Of a stretch of DNA of 64,000 bases, positions 15,479 through 24,134 are shown piece by piece. Position 1 is the stretch's first letter; each line of letters opens with the position of its first letter. The DNA comes from an uncultured Oscillibacter sp. Its GTDB lineage: Bacteria; Bacillota; Clostridia; Oscillospirales; Oscillospiraceae. The notes below the pieces were generated by a model. It was not told the DNA's origin. It saw only the letters and a list, made by a program, of their open reading frames with translations, and made no database searches. A program made the translations under genes and the position numbers. The stretch lies in assembly GCA_910583785.1 (NCBI GenBank), contig CAJTZK010000012.1:27603-91602 (forward strand). The letters run 5' to 3'.

Positions 15479-16354
15479 ATGCGCAGCAGCAAGAGCCGTG
15501 GGCGGTTCCTGGCCCTGTGCGTCGCCCCGGCGGTAGTCCTGTACTTCGTCTTCATGATCCTGCCCACCCTGAACGTCTTCCGCATGTCCCTGTTTGAGCG
15601 GGGGGCCTATTCTCCCACGGAGACCTTTGTCGGTATGGCCAATTTCCAGGCCCTGGCGAAGGACGTGAAATTCATCACGGCCATGCAGAATACCATTCTG
15701 CTGATTGTCACCGTGACCCTCATCACCTTCTTTTTTGCCATCGTCTTCGCGGCGATCCTGACCCGGGAGAAGATCAAGGGGCAGAATTTCTTCCGCATCG
15801 TGTTCTACATCCCCAACATCCTCTCCGTGGTGGTTATCGCCGGCATCTTTTCTGCCATCTACAAGCCGGAGAACGGCATGCTGAACAGCATCCTCTCCTT
15901 TTTCAAGGGGGAGACGGTCATGGTCCTCTGGAAGGACCAGCCCATGGTCATCGTCAGCGTCATCATCGCCATGGTCTGGCAGGCCATCGGCTACTACATG
16001 GTCATGTACATGGCCTCCATGTCCGCCGTGCCGGAGAGCCTCTACGAGAGCGCCGGGCTGGACGGCGCGGGGCGTCTGACCCAGTTCTTCCAGCTGACCC
16101 TGCCTTTGATCTGGACCAACATCCGCACCACCCTGACCTTCTTTATCATCTCCACCATCAACATGGCCTTCCTGTTTGTTAAGGCCATGGTGGCCAAGGG
16201 CATGGCCGACGTGGGACTGAGCTTTATGTACGCCCAGAAGGACGCCGGGCTTTACGGCTACTCCATGGCGGCGGGCGTAGTGATCTTCCTGTTTTCCTTC
16301 CTGCTGTCCGCCCTGGTGAACTGGGTGACGAAGCGGGAAGTCCTGGAAATGTAA
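15479..16354 (+). CDS. Sugar ABC transporter permease, MalF type
   Basis: 291 residues, six membrane helices. The ATPase-contact EAA loop reads YESAGLDGAGRLTQFFQLTLP. The ATG follows GAAAGGAG by 7 bases. It pairs with the next gene to form the channel. Confidence 0.92.
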   Translation: MRSSKSRGRFLALCVAPAVVLYFVFMILPTLNVFRMSLFERGAYSPTETFVGMANFQALAKDVKFITAMQNTILLIVTVTLITFFFAIVFAAILTREKIKGQNFFRIVFYIPNILSVVVIAGIFSAIYKPENGMLNSILSFFKGETVMVLWKDQPMVIVSVIIAMVWQAIGYYMVMYMASMSAVPESLYESAGLDGAGRLTQFFQLTLPLIWTNIRTTLTFFIISTINMAFLFVKAMVAKGMADVGLSFMYAQKDAGLYGYSMAAGVVIFLFSFLLSALVNWVTKREVLEM

Positions 16355-16366
16355 GGGGGCTGGGAT

Positions 16367-17257
16367 ATGAGAAACGAACAGAAAGGCATGTCCGGCGAGA
16401 CGCTGTATAAAATCTTCATCTACGTGGTCCTGATTACCCTGGCGGTGGTCATCATCGTCCCGGTGGCCTGGGTGTTCCTGGCCTCCATCAAGCAGAACAG
16501 CGAGTTCTACGGCAACCCCTGGGCCCTGCCAGCCTCCTTCTACTGGCAGAACTTTGTCAACGCCTGGAATGCCGCCAGCATGGGCAGCTACATGCTTAAC
16601 TCCGTCCTGGTGACGGCCCTGTCCCTGGCGCTGCTGCTGGTGATTGCCCTGCCCGCGGCCTACTGCCTGGCCCGGTTCCGCTTCCGAGGGAGCCGGTTTT
16701 TGAACACCTGCTTCATGGCGGGGCTGTTCATCAACGTGAACTACATCGTGGTACCCATCTTCCTGATGCTCCGGGACGGGGATGCGTGGCTGAAAAACCT
16801 GGTGGGGAACGGCTTTTTGCTGAATAACCTGGTGGTGCTGGCGGTGGTCTACGCCTCCACGGCCCTGCCCTTCACCATCTATCTGCTCTCCGGCTACTTC
16901 GCCACCCTGCCCCACGACTTTGAGGAAGCCGCCTACATTGACGGCGCGGGCTATGGGCAGGCTATGATCCGGATCATCTTCCCCATGGCCCAGCCCTCGA
17001 TCATCACCATCATCCTCTTTAACTTCCTCTCCTTCTGGAACGAGTACATCATCTCCATGACGCTGATGAGCAGCGCCCAGGGCCAGAAGACCCTGCCTGT
17101 GGGCCTTTTGAACCTGATGCAGGCCCAGCAGTCCTCGGCGGAGTACGGCATCCTGTACGCCGGATTGGTGCTGGTGATGCTGCCCACGCTGATCCTCTAT
17201 ATGTGCGTGCAGAAGAAGCTGACCCAGGGCATGACCGTGGGCGGCCTGAAAGGATAA
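16367..17257 (+). CDS. Sugar ABC transporter permease, MalG type
   Basis: 296 residues, six membrane helices; the EAA loop is FEEAAYIDGAGYGQAMIRII with PMAQPSIITI following. It starts 12 bp after the MalF-type gene. Confidence 0.92.
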   Translation: MRNEQKGMSGETLYKIFIYVVLITLAVVIIVPVAWVFLASIKQNSEFYGNPWALPASFYWQNFVNAWNAASMGSYMLNSVLVTALSLALLLVIALPAAYCLARFRFRGSRFLNTCFMAGLFINVNYIVVPIFLMLRDGDAWLKNLVGNGFLLNNLVVLAVVYASTALPFTIYLLSGYFATLPHDFEEAAYIDGAGYGQAMIRIIFPMAQPSIITIILFNFLSFWNEYIISMTLMSSAQGQKTLPVGLLNLMQAQQSSAEYGILYAGLVLVMLPTLILYMCVQKKLTQGMTVGGLKG

Positions 17258-17266
17258 GGTGACGGC

Positions 17267-17473
17267 ATGAAGTTTTGGAAAGAGCACAGCGGCCTCCGGG
17301 CACTGTTCATCGCGGGATTCTTCCTGGCGGGGCTGGCCCTGGTCATCTCCGGATGGACCCTCACCGGACAGATGAAGGGCTTGGGGCTGATGGTCCTGGG
17401 CGTGATTCTGCTGCTGGCGGCGCTGCTGGTCTACAACAAGCCCTTTGAGGGAGACAAGGGCCCAGGGCTGTAA
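17267..17473 (+). CDS. Small two-helix membrane protein in the sugar operon
   Basis: 68 residues. Two predicted helices (about 11-32 and 38-56) with a positive N-terminus (MKFWKEHSG) and a charged tail EGDKGPGL. It lies 9 bp after the permease and 12 bp before the phosphorylase, so it is clearly part of the operon. Its function is not recognised; an accessory subunit for the transporter is possible. Confidence 0.8.
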   Translation: MKFWKEHSGLRALFIAGFFLAGLALVISGWTLTGQMKGLGLMVLGVILLLAALLVYNKPFEGDKGPGL

Positions 17474-17485
17474 GGGGGGAAACAC

Positions 17486-19654
17486 ATGAGCGATTTACAC
17501 AACAAGGGCCGGGTGACCATCCCCACCGACGTGGACGTGGTCCCCGAGACCCTGGCCCTGCTGGAACGCTGGGGGGCCGACGCCATCCGGGACTGCGACG
17601 GCACGGACTATCCGGAGGAATTGAAGTCCGCCGACGCCAAGGTCTACGCCACCTACTATACCACCCGGAAGGACAACGCCTGGGCCAAAGCCAACCCGGA
17701 CGAGGTGCAGCAATGCTATATTATGACGGCCTTTCACACCGCCTCCGGGGGGCCCCTGTCCATCCCGCTGCTAAAGGGCGTCAGCGGGGAGCTGCTGGAG
17801 GTCAACACCCGGGACGACATCAAGCGCTGGTGGGAGGTCATGGACCGCACCGCGGGAGCGCCCCTGGCCCCGGAGAAGTGGGACTACGACGCCGAAAGCG
17901 GCGCGGTGGTGATTCCCGCGCCGGAGGCCTTCCACGATTACACGGCCAGTTTCCTGGCCTACCTGATCTGGGACCCGGTCCATATGTACAACGCCGTTAC
18001 CAACGGCTGGAAGGACTTTGAGCACCAGATTACCTTTGACGTCCGCCAGCCCAAGACCCGGAAGTTCACCATGGAGCGGCTGCGGAAGTTCATCCAGGAC
18101 CACCCCTATGTGGACGTGATCCGCTACACCACCTTCTTCCACCAGTTCACCCTGGTCTTTGACGAGCTGAAACGGGAGAAGTACGTGGACTGGTACGGCT
18201 ACTCCGCCTCCGTGTCCCCCTATATCCTGGAGCGGTTCGAGAGGGAGGCTGGCTACAAATTCCGGCCGGAATTCATCATCGACCAGGGGTATTATAACAA
18301 CCAGTATCGGGTCCCCTCCCAGGAATTCAAAGATTTTATGGCCTTCCAGCGCCGGGAGGTGGCCGCCCTGGCAAAGGAAATGGTGGACCTCACCCACGAG
18401 CTAGGCAAGGAGGCCATGATGTTCCTGGGGGACCACTGGATCGGCACGGAGCCCTACTTGGAGGAGTTCAAGTCCATCGGCCTGGACGCGGTGGTGGGCA
18501 GCGTGGGCAACGGGTCCACCTTGCGGCTCATCTCCGACATCCCCGGGGTGAAGTACACCGAGGGGCGCTTCCTGCCCTACTTCTTCCCGGACACTTTCCA
18601 CGAGGGAGGGGACCCGGTGGGAGAGGCCCGGGAGAACTGGGTTACCGCCCGGAGGGCCATCCTGCGCAAGCCCATTGACCGCATCGGCTACGGCGGGTAC
18701 TTGAAGCTGGCCTGTGAATTCCCGGAGTTCATTGATTATGTGGAATCCGTGTGCAAGGAGTTCCGGGAGCTGTACGGCCATATCAACGGGGCCAAGCCCT
18801 ACTGCGCCAAGACCGTTGCGGTGCTGAACTGCTGGGGCAGGGCCCGTTCCTGGGGCTGCCACATGGTTCACCACGCCCTGTACCAGAAGCAGAACTACTC
18901 CTACGCCGGGGTCATCGAAGCCCTGTCCGGCGCGCCCTTCAGCGTGCGCTTCCTGAGCTTTGACGACTTGAAGGCCGATCCCCATGCCCTGGACGGCGTG
19001 GACGTGCTGCTGAACATCGGCGGCGGGGACACCGCCCACACCGGCGGGGCCGTCTGGGAGGACCCGGAAATCTCCGCCACGGTGAAGCGCTTTGTCTGGA
19101 ATGGCGGCGGCTTTATCGGCGTGGGCGAGCCATCCGGCCACCAGTACCAGGGGCGCTACTTCCAGATGGCGCCAGTGCTGGGAGTTGAAAAGGAGACAGG
19201 CTTTACACTGGGCTATGACAAGTACAACTGGGAGGAGCACCGTTCCCACTTCATCCTGGCGGATGCGGAGGGCCCGGTGGACTTCGGCGAGGGCCAGAAG
19301 GGCGTCTACGCCCTGGAGGGGGCCCAGGTGCTGGTCCAGCGGGACAAGGAGGTCCAGCTGGCGGCCAACGGGTTCGGAAAAGGCCGGGCGGTGTACCTCT
19401 CCGGCCTGCCCTACTCCTTTGAGAACAGCCGCCTGCTCCACCGGGCCATTCTCTGGGCTGCCCACGGGGAGGAGGCCCTGGAGAAGTGGTTTTCCTCCAA
19501 CTGCCGGGTGGAGGTGCACGCCTATGTGGAGAGCGGGCGCTTCTGCGTGGTGAACAACACCTACGAGCCCCAGAGTACCACGGTCTACCGGGGGGACGGG
19601 TCCAGTTTCCCGCTGGAACTGGCCGCCAACGAAATTCTCTGGTACGAGATTTAA
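17486..19654 (+). CDS. 1,3-beta-galactosyl-N-acetylhexosamine phosphorylase (GH112)
   Basis: 722 residues, the usual GH112 length. The N-terminus GRVTIPTDVDVVPETLALLE and RWGADAIRDCDGTDYPEE are highly characteristic, followed by a TIM-barrel core and C-terminal glutamine-amidotransferase-like and beta domains. These enzymes split galacto-N-biose or lacto-N-biose with phosphate into galactose 1-phosphate and the N-acetylhexosamine; one branch uses galactosyl-rhamnose instead, and sequence by eye does not settle which. Cytoplasmic, no signal peptide, downstream of a matching ABC importer: a pathway for mucin or milk-glycan disaccharides. Confidence 0.93.
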   Translation: MSDLHNKGRVTIPTDVDVVPETLALLERWGADAIRDCDGTDYPEELKSADAKVYATYYTTRKDNAWAKANPDEVQQCYIMTAFHTASGGPLSIPLLKGVSGELLEVNTRDDIKRWWEVMDRTAGAPLAPEKWDYDAESGAVVIPAPEAFHDYTASFLAYLIWDPVHMYNAVTNGWKDFEHQITFDVRQPKTRKFTMERLRKFIQDHPYVDVIRYTTFFHQFTLVFDELKREKYVDWYGYSASVSPYILERFEREAGYKFRPEFIIDQGYYNNQYRVPSQEFKDFMAFQRREVAALAKEMVDLTHELGKEAMMFLGDHWIGTEPYLEEFKSIGLDAVVGSVGNGSTLRLISDIPGVKYTEGRFLPYFFPDTFHEGGDPVGEARENWVTARRAILRKPIDRIGYGGYLKLACEFPEFIDYVESVCKEFRELYGHINGAKPYCAKTVAVLNCWGRARSWGCHMVHHALYQKQNYSYAGVIEALSGAPFSVRFLSFDDLKADPHALDGVDVLLNIGGGDTAHTGGAVWEDPEISATVKRFVWNGGGFIGVGEPSGHQYQGRYFQMAPVLGVEKETGFTLGYDKYNWEEHRSHFILADAEGPVDFGEGQKGVYALEGAQVLVQRDKEVQLAANGFGKGRAVYLSGLPYSFENSRLLHRAILWAAHGEEALEKWFSSNCRVEVHAYVESGRFCVVNNTYEPQSTTVYRGDGSSFPLELAANEILWYEI

Positions 19655-19660
19655 CCATCT

Positions 19661-19699
19661 GCCCGGCGCTTCCGGATCTGGAGGCGCTGGGCGTTTTTT
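19661..19699 (+). terminator. Terminator of the ABC/GH112 operon
   Basis: 13-bp stem with two G-T pairs (19661-19673 with 19680-19692) followed by GTTTTTTG. Confidence 0.8.
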
Positions 19700-19831
19700 G
19701 GGAAATCCGGGCAAAGCCGAGGAACGTCCCGCTAGCGGATGGAAGGCCGGGGAAAGACACAAGGGGCCGCTGCCGCGGCGGGTTTTCCGGCATTCCGCGG
19801 GGAGGAAGGAACCGCCGGAAGAGGATGCCTC

Positions 19832-19860
19832 TTGTAAACCGGGATAGTTTGTGGTAGAAT
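19832..19860 (+). promoter_or_regulatory. Promoter of the DivIVA-like gene
   Basis: TTGTAA, 17 bp, TAGAAT. Confidence 0.65.
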
Positions 19861-19893
19861 CAAAAGGAAATTTTGAGAGGAAACGGTGGCCTT

Positions 19894-20550
19894 ATGGAGA
19901 ATTATTCCTTTAAAAGCGTGGCCTTCGGCGGGTTTGACAAGCAGGACGTGGTGCGGTATCTGGAGCAGGCCTCGGAAAAGGCCGCCGCTGTGCAGAGGGA
20001 GCTGGAAGCGGAAAATGAGACGCTCCGCCGGGAGGCGGCGGACCGGATGGAGGAGCTGGACCGCCTCCGGGCCCAGGTGGAGGAACTGGCCGCCCAGCGG
20101 GACGGGCTCCAGGAGAAGCTGGAGTCCGAGGCCGCCGCCCGGGCGGACCTGGAGCCCTTGCGGGCCCTGGAACAGGACGTAGCCCGGCTCACCGCCCAGC
20201 GGGACGCCCTCAAGCCCGATGCCGAGGCCTACGCCCGGTTCCGGGAGCGCCTGGGGGCCATCGAGTGCGAGGCCCGGAAGCGGGCCGACGACCTGGAGGA
20301 AGAGGCCGCCGCCCAGACCCGCCGGACCCTGGAGGAGTTCCGCAGCCGCTACCAGCGCCTGATGAGGGAGTTTGAATCCGCCGCTGGGCACGTGAACGGC
20401 GAGCTGCGGAAGATCGAAGTGACCCTCAGCCAGCTGCCCCGGGCCCTGGACCAGACGGGGGCGGAGCTGGACAGCCTGTCCGCCCGGCTGGAGAGGAAGC
20501 CGGGGGACAAGCCGGAGGAAACGGACGGAAAGTCCAAGGGCCAGGAATGA
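19894..20550 (+). CDS. DivIVA-domain-like coiled-coil protein
   Basis: 218 residues. It begins with a DivIVA-type membrane/pole-targeting motif (GGFDKQDVVRYLEQ) and continues as a Glu/Arg/Ala-rich coiled coil to about residue 190, ending in a charged disordered tail. Proteins of this design scaffold cell division or envelope growth; the exact role is unknown. ATG preferred because the DivIVA motif begins right after it; a TTG seven codons earlier is also open. Confidence 0.7.
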   Translation: MENYSFKSVAFGGFDKQDVVRYLEQASEKAAAVQRELEAENETLRREAADRMEELDRLRAQVEELAAQRDGLQEKLESEAAARADLEPLRALEQDVARLTAQRDALKPDAEAYARFRERLGAIECEARKRADDLEEEAAAQTRRTLEEFRSRYQRLMREFESAAGHVNGELRKIEVTLSQLPRALDQTGAELDSLSARLERKPGDKPEETDGKSKGQE

Positions 20551-20601
20551 AAAAACGCGGCGGGGGAAAGCTATTCCAAACCTTTGGAAGGAGCGATTCC
20601 C

Positions 20602-20820
20602 ATGGCCCATTTGAGCACCTATTTCTCCCTGGAGAACGCCAGGGACAAGCATGATGAGAAGCTGCTAAAGCAGGGGCTGGACATGCTGCCCGGCGTCACC
20701 TCCGTCAGCCTCAGCGGGCGGGGCTGCGTGGCGGTGGACTACGATTCCTCCGGCGTCTGCCAGGAGCAGATCCGCCAGAAGGTCCAGGAGCTGGGCTACC
20801 AGCTGCGGGAGGAGGATTAG
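20602..20820 (+). CDS. HMA-like small protein lacking the CxxC motif
   Basis: 72 residues with the ferredoxin-like pattern of heavy-metal-associated domains (LPGVTSVSLSGRGCVAVDYD ... VQELGYQL). The metal-binding CxxC that should follow the first strand is absent; Cys is found singly. AAGGAG lies 8 bases before the ATG. It sits between a DivIVA-like gene and the cysE T-box, with no obvious metal partner. Confidence 0.75.
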   Translation: MAHLSTYFSLENARDKHDEKLLKQGLDMLPGVTSVSLSGRGCVAVDYDSSGVCQEQIRQKVQELGYQLREED

Positions 20821-20855
20821 GGGAGAGCCCGCCCCGTACCTGCGGAAAATGCCGC

Positions 20856-20884
20856 TTGACACGCTGGACAAATCTTGCTAATAT
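20856..20884 (+). promoter_or_regulatory. Promoter of the cysE-cysS operon
   Basis: TTGACA, 17 bp, TAATAT, just upstream of the T-box. Confidence 0.85.
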
Positions 20885-20889
20885 ACTAA

Positions 20890-21122
20890 GAGAGTCAAGT
20901 AAATACCGCGATGACCGGAAAGAGTAACGGTTTACCTGAAGAGCAGAGAGGGCGCGCCACCGGCTGCAAGCGCGCCTGCGGAGGGGGCCGCGAAGTGCGT
21001 CCGCGAGCGGGAGGGAAGACCCCTCCGCCCGGCCCCCGTCAAGGGCCCCTTGAGTGATAAATGAGAGTGGAACCGCGATTCGTCGCCTCTCGTACTTCGG
21101 TACGGGAGGCGTTCTTGTTTCT
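20890..21122 (+). promoter_or_regulatory. Cysteine T-box riboswitch
   Basis: Stem I carries GATGA and AGAGTA, an AGAG bulge and distal hairpin GGCGCGC/GCGCGCC with a GGCTGCAAG loop. The specifier codon is best read as TGC (Cys) at 20996-20998. The T-box GAGTGGAACCGCG is at 21065-21077 and an 11-bp terminator stem (21085-21095 with 21100-21110) plus GTTCTTGTTTC follows. Uncharged tRNA-Cys should allow read-through into cysE and cysS. Confidence 0.9.
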
Positions 21123-21146
21123 TCCCGGCCCGGCAAGGAGTGAAGC

Positions 21147-21815
21147 ATGATGTACCTGACTCGCCTGGGCGGCCTGCTGGCCGCCTATCAGCGCCGGGAC
21201 CCTGCGGCCCGGAATAAGCTGGAGATTTTTCTCCTTTACCCCGGCGTCCACGCCCTGCTGTGGCACCGGGCGGCCCACTGGCTGTACCTGCACCATCGGT
21301 ATTTCCTGGCCCGCTGGATTTCCCAGCATGCCCGGAATAAAACGGGTATCGAAATCCACCCGGGGGCCACCATTGGCCGGAGGCTGGTCATTGACCATGG
21401 CTGCGGCATTGTCATCGGCGAGACCGCCGAGATCGGGGACGACTGCCTGCTCTACCAGGGGGTGACCCTGGGGGGCACCGGGAAGGACCAGGGGAAGCGG
21501 CACCCCACCCTGGGGAACAACGTGATGGTGGGCTCCGGGGCCCGTATCCTGGGGCCCTTCAAAGTGGGGGACAACGCCCGCATTGCCGCCGGGGCGGTGG
21601 TGCTGCGGGAGGTGCCCCCGGGTTCCACCGCCGTGGGCGTTCCCGCCCGGATTGTCCGGGTGAACGGCTGCCCCGTGTACTACGCCGACGACGTGGACCA
21701 GATCAGCGTCCAGGACCCGGTGCGGGAAGAGCTGGAGCGGCTGGCCCGGCAGGTGGAGGCGCTGGAGCGGGCCCTGGAGGGCCGGAAGGAGCCCAACCGG
21801 AGGCGGCCCGCCTGA
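21147..21815 (+). CDS. cysE: Serine O-acetyltransferase
   Basis: 222 residues. Makes O-acetylserine from serine and acetyl-CoA, the first step of cysteine synthesis. Left-handed beta-helix hexapeptide repeats with the signature IEIHPGATIGRRLVIDHG, GIVIGETAEIG and GNNVMVGSGARILGP. AAGGAG is 6 bases before the ATG. First gene behind the Cys T-box, so it is induced when tRNA-Cys is uncharged. Confidence 0.95.
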   Translation: MMYLTRLGGLLAAYQRRDPAARNKLEIFLLYPGVHALLWHRAAHWLYLHHRYFLARWISQHARNKTGIEIHPGATIGRRLVIDHGCGIVIGETAEIGDDCLLYQGVTLGGTGKDQGKRHPTLGNNVMVGSGARILGPFKVGDNARIAAGAVVLREVPPGSTAVGVPARIVRVNGCPVYYADDVDQISVQDPVREELERLARQVEALERALEGRKEPNRRRPA

Positions 21816-21840
21816 AAGAACGGGAATAGGAGGAGCGCGT

Positions 21841-22221
21841 ATGCGGCTGGAGCATCTGCACCATGTGGCCATCATCGTATCGGATTACCAAAGGGCCCGG
21901 GAGTTCTACGTGGGGAAGCTGGGCTTCCCGGTGCTCCGGGAGAACTTCCGGGAGGAACGGGGAGACTGGAAGCTGGATTTGAAATTCGGGGACGGGGAGC
22001 TGGAGATTTTCGCCATCCCCGGCGCGCCGGAGCGGCCCAGCTACCCGGAGGCCCGGGGCCTGCGGCATCTGGCCTTCCGGGTGGAGAATATCGAAGAGGC
22101 CGTCCGGGACTTGGAGGCCCGGGGCATCCCCTGCGGGCCCATTCGCTGGGACCCTTACAGTGAAAAGCGGATGGCTTTTTTCCATGACCCCGACGGCCTG
22201 CCTTTGGAGCTGCACGAATAA
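21841..22221 (+). CDS. VOC family (glyoxalase-like) protein
   Basis: 126 residues with two beta-alpha-beta-beta-beta units. Probable metal ligands are His in HLHHVAII, Glu in GELEIFA, His in GLRHLAF and Glu in LPLELHE, all conserved in glyoxalase I/YaeR-type members. It lies between cysE and cysS in one operon, which hints at a thiol-linked or detoxifying role, but the substrate is unknown. Confidence 0.85.
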   Translation: MRLEHLHHVAIIVSDYQRAREFYVGKLGFPVLRENFREERGDWKLDLKFGDGELEIFAIPGAPERPSYPEARGLRHLAFRVENIEEAVRDLEARGIPCGPIRWDPYSEKRMAFFHDPDGLPLELHE

Positions 22222-22241
22222 AAATAAGGAGGATTACGCTG

Positions 22242-23684
22242 ATGTATCTTTACAATTCCGCAACCCATAAAAAAGAGGAGTTCAAAACCCACACCCCCGG
22301 CCGGGTGGAAATGTATACCTGCGGCCCGACGGTGTACCACTTCGCCCACATCGGGAACCTCCGGAGCTATATCATGGAGGACGTGCTGGAGAAGTACCTC
22401 CGCTTCGCCGGGTACGACGTGAACCGGGTCATGAACATCACGGACGTGGGGCACCTCTCCAGCGACGCCGACACCGGAGAGGACAAAATGCTCAAGGGGG
22501 CCAAGCGGGAGAACAAGACGGTGATGGACATTGCCAAATTCTACACTGACGCCTTCTTTGACGACTGCCGGAAGCTGAACATCAAGACCCCCGATGTGGT
22601 CCAGCCCGCCACCGGGTGCATCAGCGAGTATATCCAGATCATCTCCAAGCTGGTGGACACCGGGTACGCCTATCTGGCGGGAGGAAATGTGTACTTCGAC
22701 AGCTCCAAGCTGGAACGCTACTACATTTTCAACGACCACGACGAAGACGACCTGGCCGTGGGCGTCCGGGAGGGCGTGGAGGAGGACTCCAACAAGCGGA
22801 ACAAAAACGACTTTGTGCTCTGGTTCACCAAGTCCAAATTTGAGGACCAGGCCCTCAAGTGGGACTCCCCCTGGGGCGTGGGCTACCCCGGCTGGCATAT
22901 CGAGTGCTCCGGCATCTCCATGAAGTACAACGGGGAGTACCTGGACCTCCACTGCGGCGGCGTGGACAACGCCTTCCCCCACCACACCAACGAGATTGCC
23001 CAGTCCGAGAGCTACCTGGGCCATCCCTGGTGCCCCCACTGGTTCCATGTCCACCACCTGAACGACCCGGCGGGGAAGATGTCCAAGTCCAAGGGGGAGT
23101 TTTTGACCGTCTCCCTGCTGGAGGAAAAGGGGTACGACCCCCTGGCCTACCGCTGGTTCTGCCTCCAGAGCCACTACCGGAAGACCCTGGTGTTTTCCTG
23201 GGAGAACCTGGACAACGCCGCCGCCGCCTACACGAAGCTGCTGAACCGCATCGCGGCCCTGAAACCGGAGGGGAACGTGGACCAGGCGGTATTCGGCGAG
23301 TACCGGGAGAAGTTCCTCCAGCAGGTGGGGAACGACCTGAATACCTCCATGGCGGTGACGGCGGTCTTCGACGCGCTGAAAGCCAAGACCAATGACGCCA
23401 CCAAGCTGGCCGTCATTGGGGAGTTCGACCGGGTGCTGTCCATGAGCCTTTTGGAAAAGGCGGCGGCCCTCCGGGAGAAGGCGGCCCAGGCCGTTCAGAG
23501 CGGCGGCGGGGACTACGTCATCACCGGCGAGGGAGACCCGGAGATCGACGCCAAGGTGCTGGCCCGCTATGAGGCCAAGAAGGCGAAGAACTTTGCCGAG
23601 GCGGACCGCATCCGGGACGAGCTAAAAGCCCAGGGCATTGAGGTTACCGACGTGAAGGGCGGAGCGGCCTGGAAGAGAGTGTAA
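22242..23684 (+). CDS. cysS: Cysteinyl-tRNA synthetase
   Basis: 480 residues, class I synthetase. Zinc-binding Cys in YTCGPTVY, HIGH motif as HIGN (FAHIGNLRSY), second zinc ligands in HIECSG and CGGVDNAFPHHTNE, and KMSKSKG. The C-terminal part contains the usual helical anticodon-binding region (AKNFAEADRIRDELKAQGIE). Last gene of the T-box operon. Confidence 0.97.
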   Translation: MYLYNSATHKKEEFKTHTPGRVEMYTCGPTVYHFAHIGNLRSYIMEDVLEKYLRFAGYDVNRVMNITDVGHLSSDADTGEDKMLKGAKRENKTVMDIAKFYTDAFFDDCRKLNIKTPDVVQPATGCISEYIQIISKLVDTGYAYLAGGNVYFDSSKLERYYIFNDHDEDDLAVGVREGVEEDSNKRNKNDFVLWFTKSKFEDQALKWDSPWGVGYPGWHIECSGISMKYNGEYLDLHCGGVDNAFPHHTNEIAQSESYLGHPWCPHWFHVHHLNDPAGKMSKSKGEFLTVSLLEEKGYDPLAYRWFCLQSHYRKTLVFSWENLDNAAAAYTKLLNRIAALKPEGNVDQAVFGEYREKFLQQVGNDLNTSMAVTAVFDALKAKTNDATKLAVIGEFDRVLSMSLLEKAAALREKAAQAVQSGGGDYVITGEGDPEIDAKVLARYEAKKAKNFAEADRIRDELKAQGIEVTDVKGGAAWKRV

Positions 23685-23694
23685 GCGAGCAGAA

Positions 23695-23726
23695 AAGCCC
23701 CCGGCGCAGGCCGGGGGCTTCTTTTG
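23695..23726 (+). terminator. Terminator of the cysE-cysS operon
   Basis: 11-bp stem AAGCCCCCGGC/GCCGGGGGCTT with GCAG loop and CTTTT. Confidence 0.9.
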
Positions 23727-23735
23727 CGAAAAAGC

Positions 23736-23818
23736 ATGAAGGAAACTTCATATTTTTGCTTGACAAGGAACAAGTGGCGTGATACTATGAAGCTAGCTTC
23801 ATAAGAAGTGGACTTCAC
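23736..23818. promoter_or_regulatory. Promoter with three GAAG-N4-CTTC operators
   Basis: Promoter TTGACA (23760-23765), 17 bp, TACTAT (23783-23788). Palindromes ATGAAG-N4-CTTCAT lie at 23736-23751 (upstream) and 23787-23802 (over the -10/start); a third, GAAG-N4-CTTC, is at 23805-23816. They are probably bound by the XRE protein encoded next. Confidence 0.75.
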
Positions 23819-23834
23819 ATGCGGGAGGGATGGC

Positions 23835-24068
23835 GTGAAGACAAAGGTGAAGGAGCTGCGGACCGCCGCGGGCATGACCCAGCAGCAGCTGGCGGAGCGG
23901 GTTCATGTCTCGGCGCGGACCATCATCTCCATTGAGAAGGAGCAGTACAGCCCGTCGCTGATGCTGGCCTACCGGATGGCGGAGGTCTTCGGCGTAACGG
24001 TGGAGGAGCTTTGCTGTCTCCGGGAGAACCGGGAACGGGAGGACCGGAAGTATGGGGATTTGCCATAA
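23835..24068 (+). CDS. Small XRE-family repressor
   Basis: 77 residues, a single helix-turn-helix (MTQQQLAERVHVSARTIISI) ending VTVEELCCL, like YgzD-type regulators. The start is GTG, 6 bases after GGGAGG; an upstream GTG would lie within the operator. It is followed 66 bp later by a membrane protein gene, a common pairing in Firmicutes, and is likely autoregulated. Confidence 0.85.
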   Translation: MKTKVKELRTAAGMTQQQLAERVHVSARTIISIEKEQYSPSLMLAYRMAEVFGVTVEELCCLRENREREDRKYGDLP

Positions 24069-24134
24069 GAGGCGGCGGCCCGGTCATTGGCGGGGCCGCG
24101 TCTGGAAAGATTTGCTTGAAAGAGGGGATTTGTC

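Noticed and set aside
15221..17485. 754-codon minus-strand ORF over the sugar permeases
   Set aside because: Shadow of the real plus-strand genes; the plus strand has signal peptide, EAA loops and ribosome sites.
20958..20969. TGC at 20965 as the T-box specifier
   Set aside because: It lies in the distal loop of stem I (GGCTGCAAG); the specifier position after the distal hairpin, at 20996-20998, fits better.
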